A stretch of DNA of 6,397 nt from Acidulodesulfobacterium sp021802425 (GCA_021802425.1 JAJZXJ010000034.1:1-6397), one strand, 5' to 3'. Positions 1 to 5,332 are shown, counted from the first letter of the stretch. Notes: a model not told the origin generated them from the letters alone. Numbers and translations are program-made.

Positions 1-40
1 AATAAATAACAATTAATTGCGTGAATCCATTAATCTATCC

Positions 41-1036
41 TTAGTCAATATTAATCTTGACAAGTTTACTCAATAAAACGGATGCGCCAAATATTACAAC
101 GAATAAAACGGCGATAGTTCCACCGATAAGCGAAAAAGACAAGTCGTTTATTAATCCGAAAATACCCGCGTTGTTTCCCGCTTGCACCGACACAACCTGA
201 ATCCATTCTATCGTTCCAACGATAAAGGCTAAAAAAATAGATAAAGCGGTCATAGTTATATTATACCTTAATTTTCTTAGCGGATTAATAAGAGCCCAGC
301 TATACGCAAACGCCATCAATACGCCGTCCGTTGTGTCGATTAATATCATTGTCGTCGAAAAAAGCACGGGAAGTATCATGATGTCTATTAACGGATGGCC
401 TGCAGCAGCCAGCGTACCGCCAAGTCCAAGTATTACAGCCTCTGTACCCGTATCGAAACCTAAGCCGAATAAAAATCCGACAAAATACATTCTGTAGGTA
501 TTTTTTATTATATTAAACAATTTTCTAAAATACCTGTTCATAAAACCTCTTTTAGCAAGCTCATCCTCGAATTTGTCTTTGCAATTTTTATAATTTTTGG
601 CAAGCTTTATAATACCAAAAAGAATCACCAAGTTCATAAATCCCAATAAATACAAAAAACTGGCTGAAAACCCCGTACCTAAAATGCCTAGCATGCCGGT
701 ATAGTGCGCCGGCACAATTTTATCTATTTCTTTTCCCGTCAACGCTATTAAAAAAACCATTATTATAACCGATGTGGAATGCCCCAAAGAAAAGAAAAAT
801 CCTGTCGTTACAGGTTTTTTGCCCTCATTCATTAACTTACGGGTGGCATTATCTACCGCGGAAATATGGTCTGCGTCAAAACCGTGTTTTGCGCCTAGAA
901 CTATGGCCAAGGCTCCTAAACCCAGAAACATCGGATTGGCATTAAGCCTCATAAATAAAATAGTTACGGAAAGAATAAATAAAAATATAATAAAAGAATA
1001 AAGTAGGATTACTTTAAGTTTGACGTCTTTAAGCAT
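41..1036 (-). CDS. NiCoT-family nickel/cobalt permease
   Basis: This is an integral inner-membrane transporter of the NiCoT (HoxN/NixA/NicT) family, which imports Ni2+ and/or Co2+ for metalloenzymes. Counting from the Met at 1036 the protein has 331 residues, the normal family length. The signature HX4DH is present as KHGFDADHISAVDN (His51-His57), followed by LGHS (84-87), LGFDTGTE (192-199) and LIDTTDG (about 232-238), all diagnostic family motifs. About eight hydrophobic helices surround a charged cytoplasmic loop near residues 146-175. I chose 1036 because a GGGGGT Shine-Dalgarno-like run sits 6-7 nt upstream and the family motifs begin at the usual distance. A longer reading from 1138 (34 extra, poorly hydrophobic residues) overlaps the FmdB stop as TAATG, so a coupled start there is not excluded. 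It appears to be the last gene of the hydrolase-FmdB-NiCoT set. The motifs do not decide between Ni and Co. No clear terminator is visible before the window edge. Confidence 0.93.
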   Translation of the reverse strand: MLKDVKLKVILLYSFIIFLFILSVTILFMRLNANPMFLGLGALAIVLGAKHGFDADHISAVDNATRKLMNEGKKPVTTGFFFSLGHSTSVIIMVFLIALTGKEIDKIVPAHYTGMLGILGTGFSASFLYLLGFMNLVILFGIIKLAKNYKNCKDKFEDELAKRGFMNRYFRKLFNIIKNTYRMYFVGFLFGLGFDTGTEAVILGLGGTLAAAGHPLIDIMILPVLFSTTMILIDTTDGVLMAFAYSWALINPLRKLRYNITMTALSIFLAFIVGTIEWIQVVSVQAGNNAGIFGLINDLSFSLIGGTIAVLFVVIFGASVLLSKLVKINID

Positions 1037-1137
1037 TTTTATACCCCCATATGCCAAATTATTATCAAATTGATAAATAGGCGACTCCGGCAATAACCCT
1101 TTTGTTTGAAGCGACTGAAATAACCGCGCTATTAACA

Positions 1138-1350
1138 TTACCCGGGTATCTCTCGTTTCTGCTCCTGCCGCAACGAACGCGTCGCAAGCTCGCGACCGCG
1201 CGCCATATAGCCGTGCACCGCGGGCGGAGATAAAAACAGTTTTTTAACCGTTCCTCCGCACGCAGGACACTTCGGGCTACATTCATGAATAGAACGCAAC
1301 GCTTCAAATTGCGTATAACATTGTGTACATTTATAGTCGTAAGTGGGCAT
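1138..1350 (-). CDS. FmdB-type small zinc-ribbon protein
   Basis: This 70-residue protein belongs to the FmdB / CxxC_CxxC_SSSS putative regulatory family. It opens with the typical MPTYDYKCTQC, then QFEALRSI, and a second knuckle CPAC. Cys8-x2-Cys11 and Cys28-x2-Cys31 should bind one zinc; Cys24 is an extra cysteine. The Arg-rich tail (RGRELATRSLRQEQKR) may contact nucleic acid, but that is inference. The family is named after a gene near formamidase and its molecular role is poorly established; many members sit beside metal or one-carbon metabolism genes. The ATG at 1350 is preceded by a weak GGTG. The stop overlaps the possible long NiCoT start. The C-terminal half of the gene is strikingly GC-rich (hand count 73/120 over 1141-1260) compared with the AT-rich surroundings. 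Confidence 0.85.
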   Translation of the reverse strand: MPTYDYKCTQCYTQFEALRSIHECSPKCPACGGTVKKLFLSPPAVHGYMARGRELATRSLRQEQKREIPG

Positions 1351-1395
1351 TTAAACGCACCATTAATTACTTGTTGTATTATTATTAAATCTTTC

Positions 1396-1444
1396 GAATA
1401 TCGACATTGATATTCTCGCAAAATAAGCATTACATCCGATATTC
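1396..1444. repeat. GAATATC/GATATTC repeat cluster (possible operator)
   Basis: In the 114-bp spacer between the hydrolase and FmdB genes, GAATATC at 1396-1402 and GATATTC at 1409-1415 form a perfect 7-bp inverted repeat with a 6-nt spacer. A third copy, GATATTC, lies at 1438-1444. A perfect TATAAT on the minus strand at 1449-1454 sits just upstream of them with respect to FmdB, but no convincing -35 accompanies it. The arrangement could be an operator for an internal promoter of FmdB-NiCoT or an mRNA hairpin. Function is inferred only from position and symmetry. Confidence 0.35.
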
Positions 1445-1464
1445 AATAATTATAAGTTAAAAGA

Positions 1465-2127
1465 TTATTTCCATCGCGCCGGCTGTTTAGATTTGACATC
1501 AAACGAGGCTGAGGTGACATCTGGAATCAAAGTACGCTTTTCGGCTCCGACTCCATGCATTGGCGCCCTCAAGCGGCGCGTCTCGACCTCCCATATCCAG
1601 CCGCTGATTGTAACATCTTTAGGTATAAGCGGATGATTTCTAAAGGTTTCTATTGTCTTCATGCACGCTTCATCTACATCATCCATCATCCCGATCCATT
1701 TCGCAAAAGCCCCTTTTTCTAATTTCAACTCCGGTAATGTCGGATCTAATATAATATTATCCGTATCAATACCTTTTTCGCGAAAAAATTTTTCCAGGTC
1801 GTTAGCATTAGCAGATAACATTCCGCATTGAGTATGCTCTACAATGACTATTTCTTTAGTGCCGAAAAAATTACACGTCAACATAGCCGAGCGAATTGCA
1901 TCGTCTGTTGCAATTCCTCCCGCATTTCGGAAACAATGCGCATCACCCCCGCCTGCAGGCTTATCCACAAGAATCCCAAGCGCTTCATCCACGGGCAAAC
2001 GTTCATCCATGCAAGCAAGCACCCACAAACTTCGGTTGTTATGCCCCTCTGGCCCGTATAGGCGGCGTTTTGCCCAGTAATCGTATTCCTTAACTCTGTT
2101 AGTTAATTCTTCTTTAAGCGTCGACAT
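1465..2127 (-). CDS. Beta-carbonic anhydrase-fold protein, candidate COS/CS2 hydrolase
   Basis: This is a 220-residue zinc enzyme of the beta-carbonic anhydrase superfamily. The zinc ligands are visible as Cys39 (in ACMDER), His98 and Cys101 (in EHTQCGM). The Asp41/Arg43 catalytic dyad of CxDxR is intact. The segment GDAHCFRNAGG (61-71) is the family Gly/Asn/Ala-rich strand. The short N-terminus, the overall length and the inserted segment around 117-150 resemble the clade D members that include carbonyl sulfide hydrolase of Thiobacillus thioparus. Such enzymes hydrolyse COS to CO2 and H2S; related ones act on CS2. The protein is cytoplasmic, with no signal peptide. The ATG at 2127 has an excellent AAGGAGGT 6 nt upstream. 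Expression probably starts at the sigma-54 promoter 85-100 bp upstream. Its base composition is higher in GC than its neighbours. Plain CO2 hydration remains possible, since substrate cannot be settled from motifs. Confidence 0.82.
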   Translation of the reverse strand: MSTLKEELTNRVKEYDYWAKRRLYGPEGHNNRSLWVLACMDERLPVDEALGILVDKPAGGGDAHCFRNAGGIATDDAIRSAMLTCNFFGTKEIVIVEHTQCGMLSANANDLEKFFREKGIDTDNIILDPTLPELKLEKGAFAKWIGMMDDVDEACMKTIETFRNHPLIPKDVTISGWIWEVETRRLRAPMHGVGAEKRTLIPDVTSASFDVKSKQPARWK

Positions 2128-2211
2128 TTTTTACCTCCTTGATTTTAGGTTAATTAATAATTTAAAATTCGAGAAAATCTTAATTAAGCTTCTCTGTTAT
2201 AGTTATGAAAG

Positions 2212-2226
2212 GCAAACATTGTGCCA
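2212..2226 (-). promoter_or_regulatory. Sigma-54 (-24/-12) promoter for the hydrolase operon
   Basis: Read on the minus strand the site is TGGCACAATGTTTGC. It matches the RpoN consensus TGGCAC-N5-TTGC at every specified base and has the invariant GG and GC separated by exactly 10 bp. The expected start is near 2200, giving a leader of roughly 70 nt before the ATG at 2127. A sigma-54 activator gene is transcribed away from the same intergenic region, which strengthens the call. In sequence this AT-rich, a 10-base perfect match by chance is unlikely. Confidence 0.88.
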
Positions 2227-2271
2227 AAATATTTATTCCTTGAAATCATTAGCATTAAACATGGTAAAAAT

Positions 2272-2359
2272 AGTACAAAATGAATATATAATTCCCATTA
2301 TTCACAAATTCATGTTTTATTTATCAGATAAAATGACGATTTAGTATAAAGTGAATATA
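2272..2359. repeat. Direct repeat pair AGTAYAAARTGAATATA (candidate enhancer sites)
   Basis: Two 17-bp elements match at 15 of 17 positions: 2272-2288 (AGTACAAAATGAATATA) and 2343-2359 (AGTATAAAGTGAATATA), with starts 71 bp apart. The first copy is followed by TATTCA at 2299-2304, an inverted partner of TGAATA at 2281-2286. They lie about 70-160 bp upstream of the predicted sigma-54 start, the normal range for upstream activator sequences. The background is very AT-rich, so the binding role is an inference from length, near-identity and position. Confidence 0.4.
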
Positions 2360-2402
2360 ATGTTCGTATAGGAAATATAATTTCAAATTTAACATGACGA
2401 TT
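2333..2402. repeat. Direct repeat pair ATGACGATT
   Basis: The 9-mer ATGACGATT occurs at 2333-2341 and 2394-2402, 61 bp apart, in the spacer between the hydrolase and the sigma-54 activator. It carries the only GC-containing core (GACG) repeated in this stretch and is interleaved with the other repeat pair. It could be a second half of the activator's recognition site or a site for another regulator. A chance recurrence is possible. Confidence 0.3.
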
Positions 2403-2525
2403 ATAATTTAATACATTATAATAACTCGATAAATAATAATTTTACTCCAGAAACCTCCAATAAATTTAATTTAAAAAAATGATATAATTAATAAAAAATG
2501 ATGTAAAAAATATTAAAAGTATTTT

Positions 2526-3680
2526 ATGTCCGAAAAAATATTTGCAAACTTAAATCCATTGTCTTTTTTGCAGACATTTATTAGTTTAAGTTTATCTTCG
2601 CAGGAATACAGTAAGCTCGATATATACCGCAAGGTAGAGCAACTAGGTCTTGATGCCGCATGTTGTTTTGAAACTGCATACAGGCAAGAGTTTAATTTGA
2701 CCGGAATCCTTGATTACGATAAATGTGCAGAAATGATAATCGAAATTAAAAATAAAATCGGAGGAAACTTTTCCAGAACTTCAAGTTTGCCTAAAACAAT
2801 CCATATTATAAATACTCGCTGCCCTTTCGGGGATGCAGTTAAACAAACCCCTGAATTATGTAAAATGACCTCAAGCGTATTCGGGGGAATAGTAGCAAGA
2901 AATTTTGGTTATGCAAAAGTCGTCTTAAACCAAACAATAGCGGCCGGAAATGCAAACTGCGACGTACAAATATTTATGAATCCTTCGGACGCCATAAATT
3001 ATATCGGCGATGAATATCATTGGCAAATTGACACCAGCGGTAAAATTCAGAACAAACAAAACGAAAATAAAATAACTGAAAATGGCTGGTGTATTTTAGG
3101 GGATATGGACGAAAAGAGAATAGTTCCTGATATAATCGCAAGTTCGCAGTCAATAAAAGACGTCTTAAGAATGGCAAAAAGGGTTGCGAATAGTTCGTCC
3201 ACGGTTTTAATTACCGGCGAAACCGGCGTCGGCAAAGAGATTGTGGCAAAAGTAATGCACTCGCTCAGCCCCCGCTGGAAAAAACCTTTTATAGGATTAA
3301 ATTGCGGGGCAATACCGGAAAATTTAGTAGAAAGCACTTTGTTTGGCCACGAAAAAGGGGCTTTTACCGGTGCATATCAGGTGCATCACGGATACTTCGA
3401 ACGTGCCGAAGGCGGCACGCTTTTTCTNNNNNNNNNNNNNNNNNNNNNNNNNNNNNNNNNNNNNNNNNNNNNNNNNNNNNNNNNNNNNNNNNNNNNNNNN
3501 NNNNNNNNNNNNNNNNNNNNNNNNNNNGCTGCTGAGTTATCCATTCTCGAAAAAACACTTGCGGAGTTCAATGGAAATATTTCTAATGTAGCAAAATCAC
3601 TTGGCATCAGCACAAGGGCGATTTATAAAAAATTAAATACGCTAAAAATCGACCCTGCGGCTTTCAGAAATAAGATTTAA
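2526..3680 (+). CDS. Sigma-54-dependent transcriptional activator (interrupted by assembly gap)
   Basis: This is an NtrC-class enhancer-binding protein that hydrolyses ATP to open sigma-54 promoters. Residues 1-165 form a sensor domain that is not a response-regulator receiver. It has conserved-looking cysteines in TRCPFG (Cys99), ELCKMT (Cys112) and NANCDV (Cys145), resembling the MetOD1 type of ligand or output domain; that match is from memory. The AAA+ core starts near 205 and shows Walker A GETGVGKE (231-238) and the sigma-54 contact loop GAFTGA (278-283). The Walker B strand begins (EGGTLF) just as the 100-N gap starts. After the gap about 50 residues remain, with a Fis-type HTH (NISNVAKSLGISTRAIYKKL). 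A complete protein of this class needs roughly 170-210 residues where the gap gives 33, so the frame agreement across the Ns is probably luck. It is divergent from the hydrolase operon, its likely target. The ATG at 2526 is the only plausible start. Confidence 0.9.
   Translation: MSEKIFANLNPLSFLQTFISLSLSSQEYSKLDIYRKVEQLGLDAACCFETAYRQEFNLTGILDYDKCAEMIIEIKNKIGGNFSRTSSLPKTIHIINTRCPFGDAVKQTPELCKMTSSVFGGIVARNFGYAKVVLNQTIAAGNANCDVQIFMNPSDAINYIGDEYHWQIDTSGKIQNKQNENKITENGWCILGDMDEKRIVPDIIASSQSIKDVLRMAKRVANSSSTVLITGETGVGKEIVAKVMHSLSPRWKKPFIGLNCGAIPENLVESTLFGHEKGAFTGAYQVHHGYFERAEGGTLFXXXXXXXXXXXXXXXXXXXXXXXXXXXXXXXXXXAAELSILEKTLAEFNGNISNVAKSLGISTRAIYKKLNTLKIDPAAFRNKI
3428..3527. other. Assembly gap (100 Ns)
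   Basis: Exactly 100 unknown bases, a conventional placeholder rather than a measured length. It falls inside the AAA+ domain of the sigma-54 activator, just after GGTLF of the Walker B region. Sequences on both sides fit the same gene type (core on the left, Fis-type HTH on the right), so the join is plausible, but the true missing length is likely about 500-650 bp. Confidence 0.95.
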
Positions 3681-3687
3681 CAAGTTT

Positions 3688-3734
3688 ATTATAGAAATAC
3701 GAAATAATGTTCAGCCAGTTTCTATAATTTTTTT
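3688..3734 (+). terminator. Rho-independent terminator of the sigma-54 activator
   Basis: A perfect 10-bp inverted repeat, ATTATAGAAA (3688-3697) and TTTCTATAAT (3719-3728), encloses a 21-nt loop. The T-run continues to 3734 (seven Ts). It begins 8 bp after the activator stop codon. The stem is AT-rich, hence only moderate strength. On the opposite strand no T-run follows, so it works in one direction. The right arm lies within the last codons of the convergent membrane-protein gene. Confidence 0.6.
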
Positions 3735-4229
3735 AAGGGATACGTAAAGGAAATAATTATAGAAAAGGTAATTAATGGATATGACTACCAAAAAAATCAA
3801 AAATGAATAAAAAGACAATATTATCAAAATTTTATTTGCTTCAGTAATTCCCGTTGCCTGCAAAATATTTATTAAGATTGAAAAAATAAGGAAATACGAA
3901 CTGTTTAATATAAAAATATTAAACGTTAAAATATTTTTAATTGCGGATTTTTTTCTATTCCTGTTTTCTTCTGTATCGGATTTTAAATTTAAATCACAAC
4001 TTTCGTTCGAACATTTATTATTAACATAATAAAACTCGCTGGTATAAAGGGAGTGTGAAGACGTATTTATGACAAATAAAATCATAAACATTATCCCCTT
4101 AAGCCCAACGATAGATTCGTCGTTTGTTGCGGGCAGGTTAAATATAACGGCACAGATTAAAAAAGCCGTTCCTGCAAAAATTATAAAAGCTTGCGTGCAT
4201 ATTATCCATTTATTTGTAATCGTTTGCAA
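3711..4229 (-). CDS. Hypothetical four-helix membrane protein
   Basis: I do not recognise this 172-residue protein. It has four clear hydrophobic segments near residues 9-30, 42-57, 100-124 and 132-157. A charged hydrophilic loop of about 30 residues lies between the second and third and contains a Cys73-x4-Cys78 pair (KCSNESC). It is probably an inner-membrane protein. The start is uncertain: the only reasonable in-frame initiator before the first helix is TTG at 4229, with a poor GCGGGA upstream. The frame stays open to a stop at about 4305 without an ATG or GTG, and a good GGAG at 4287-4290 is too far away to serve. The gene converges with the sigma-54 activator, with 30 bp between stops. 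Base use is as AT-rich as the surrounding spacer. A single-gene accessory function, or a decayed remnant, are both possible. Confidence 0.55.
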   Translation of the reverse strand: MQTITNKWIICTQAFIIFAGTAFLICAVIFNLPATNDESIVGLKGIMFMILFVINTSSHSLYTSEFYYVNNKCSNESCDLNLKSDTEENRNRKKSAIKNILTFNIFILNSSYFLIFSILINILQATGITEANKILIILSFYSFLIFLVVISINYLFYNYFLYVSLKKIIETG

Positions 4230-4700
4230 TGTGTGTCCCGCTGTTACTGTAATTTGCCGATAAAAACTTAACCAAAAACTAAAAACTCCTTCATTTATAT
4301 ATTCTTATATATATTCTTACGCAAAAAGTATGCCTTTTAAGCGCAAAAGAGTATATAAAAACATATATTTTTCTGCGTGGTTTAAAAAAGTATAATGAAC
4401 CAATAATTTAATATTAATACAACCTTTTTCTTTTTGAAATCTTACTTCTTGATGGTTTCCTGAATTTGACAAATTGCTTTTCGACTTTTCGTTTTCTCTA
4501 ACCCGCAAGACCCGTTAAAAGGAAATTAAATTTTTAATAATTTTATGCCGTTAATCAAATTCACTAAAAATCAATGCTACGCAAAATTTGACGGCAAAAA
4601 GCCGCTATCAAATTTTGTTGATAACTTTTCTGAAAATTGCGATGGACGGCGGTCAAAATCTTTAAAATTTAAAAGCAATCTAACCCCCCCTGCCCCCTTA
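4230..4700. other. Gene-poor region with hairpins and short repeats
   Basis: I find no convincing gene here. It contains a tandem 12-bp period repeat, ATATATTCTTA at 4297-4307 and 4309-4319. There is also a near-direct repeat, CGCAAAAAGTAT (4320-4331) and CGCAAAAGAGTAT (4342-4354). A compound hairpin follows at 4582-4617, then the C-rich repeat from about 4683. Short open frames on both strands (minus 4317-4508 from TTG, plus 4545-4727) lack ribosome binding sites and family resemblance. Confidence 0.5.
4582..4617. repeat. Compound hairpin (10 bp + 4 bp stem)
   Basis: Outer arms CAAAATTTGA (4582-4591) and TCAAATTTTG (4608-4617) are perfect complements. Inside them CGGC (4592-4595) pairs with GCCG (4601-4604) around an AAAAA loop, with a CTA bulge on the right. 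No T-run follows on the plus strand, so it is not a classical terminator. It stands about 70 bp before the C-rich repeat and may be part of the same dispersed element. Confidence 0.5.
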
Positions 4701-4716
4701 TCAAAGGGGGGAGAAA
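4683..4716. repeat. C-rich/G-rich dispersed-type palindromic repeat
   Basis: A C7 run (4684-4690) is followed by a 7-bp hairpin, CCCCCTT (4693-4699) and AAGGGGG (4704-4710), with loop ATCA. Elements of the form CCCCTTATCAAAGGGG are familiar as multicopy intergenic repeats in many bacterial genomes, and in the other reading direction they give the recognisable peptide PPAPLSKGG. Here it overlaps the 3' end of the aspartic protease gene. Only one copy is in the window, so the multicopy nature is inferred. Confidence 0.6.
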
Positions 4717-5114
4717 GGCATAGTTAAGCTAAAAGCGGAATTTTTATAATTAACCGTGAGAATAAAATTACTTAGGAAACTCTTAACCCCCAATAATACT
4801 ACATGCAAGTTTGGCATGAAATCTATCAATACGTTATCAATTTTTATACTGTCGGTTTCAAAGCATAATGTATGCGCATAAGCCGTGGTTGTGCCATTGC
4901 CTGTGCTAATCGTCTTGCGAATTCCGGCTTGCAAATTATGACCCAATAATGGAGCGTATTCTGCAGGAACCGCACATTCATCCGCGCCTGTATCGATTAA
5001 GCCATATACTTTGATAGATAGTTTTGTATGCGGATTGCGAATAGTAACCGGCAGCCATGGCCGCGGTATATCGTTATCGTTAAATCTTATAAAAGGAATA
5101 TCAGTGGCGGTCAT
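4701..5114 (-). CDS. Retropepsin-like aspartic protease (clan AA)
   Basis: This 137-residue, single-domain protein has the retroviral-type aspartic protease layout. The active-site motif LIDTGADECAVP has Asp41-Thr-Gly-Ala44. A glycine-containing flap-like turn lies near 70-75 (STGNGT), and the second hydrophobic-Gly signature VVLLGVKSFLSNF (105-117) is followed by the terminal strand VNYKNSAFSL. Such proteins act as homodimers, each chain giving one Asp. No signal peptide or transmembrane helix is present, so it is probably cytoplasmic. Its ATG shares a base with the stop of the upstream DUF5678-like gene (TAATG) and no independent strong Shine-Dalgarno is seen, so translation is probably coupled. 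The last five residues (PFSPL) and stop are encoded by the C-rich/G-rich repeat, suggesting that the original C-terminus was altered by repeat insertion. The natural substrate is unknown. Confidence 0.82.
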   Translation of the reverse strand: MTATDIPFIRFNDNDIPRPWLPVTIRNPHTKLSIKVYGLIDTGADECAVPAEYAPLLGHNLQAGIRKTISTGNGTTTAYAHTLCFETDSIKIDNVLIDFMPNLHVVLLGVKSFLSNFILTVNYKNSAFSLTMPFSPL

Positions 5115-5302
5115 TAGTATATCTGCACCATATCCTTGACGGGAATAAATGTAATGACAGGTTCTTTATAACCTTCCCGTTGCGCTTCATCGTAAGCTTC
5201 TTTAGGGCTATCGCCGGAACCGATGACGGTAGCGTCCTCAAAGCTTTTCATTGCCACGTATTTCCCTGCAAGGTCGTTATTTTTAATTAAAGTTTGTATC
5301 AT
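5114..5302 (-). CDS. DUF5678-like small protein, partner of aspartic protease
   Basis: This 62-residue soluble protein contains KNNDLAGKYVAMKSFEDATVIGSGDSPKEAYDEAQREGYKEP in continuous register, the pattern of DUF5678: a Gly-Lys-Tyr-Val-Ala strand, a second short strand ending in G, a helix with EAYDEA, and a final hydrophobic strand with proline (FIPV). I assign the start to ATG 5302, since GGGAGG lies 6 nt before it; a longer version from 5344 would add 14 residues with no ribosome site. It overlaps the protease start as TAATG. Small proteins of this type are often encoded directly before retropepsin-like genes (from memory), so the pair probably acts together, perhaps as substrate, inhibitor or adaptor. 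Neither partner has an experimentally clear role that I can cite. Confidence 0.75.
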   Translation of the reverse strand: MIQTLIKNNDLAGKYVAMKSFEDATVIGSGDSPKEAYDEAQREGYKEPVITFIPVKDMVQIY

Positions 5303-5332
5303 TTTAACCTCCCAATCTTCAAAATTAGTAAC

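Larger units (their letters stand above)
2128..2525. other. Divergent intergenic regulatory region
   Basis: This is a 398-bp non-coding stretch between the minus-strand hydrolase gene and the plus-strand activator gene. It contains the hydrolase leader with its strong ribosome binding site, the sigma-54 promoter and the two repeat pairs listed separately. Toward the activator it holds a perfect TATAAT at 2483-2488 (plus strand) with no recognisable -35. The activator ATG lacks a clear Shine-Dalgarno sequence, so weak constitutive expression is likely. I see no coding sequence here on either strand. Confidence 0.75.

Noticed and set aside
1037..1138. 34-residue N-terminal extension of the NiCoT protein
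   Set aside because: Family similarity and a GGGGG ribosome site favour the Met at 1036; the TAATG overlap with FmdB keeps the longer start only as an alternative.
1065..1430. 121-codon minus-strand open frame overlapping FmdB
   Set aside because: It overlaps FmdB entirely in another frame; FmdB has clear zinc-knuckle family residues, while this frame has no recognisable domain and no ribosome site.
1844..2093. Several 65-78-codon plus-strand frames within the hydrolase gene
   Set aside because: Shadows of the higher-GC hydrolase coding sequence, with no family features.
4317..4508. 63-codon minus-strand frame
   Set aside because: TTG start without a ribosome site, no hydrophobic core or family pattern, and it lies in AT-rich spacer with repeats.
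4545..4727. 60-codon plus-strand frame ending PPAPLSKGGERHS
   Set aside because: No ribosome site near the ATG; it reads through the compound hairpin and the dispersed palindromic repeat, which commonly gives this false peptide.
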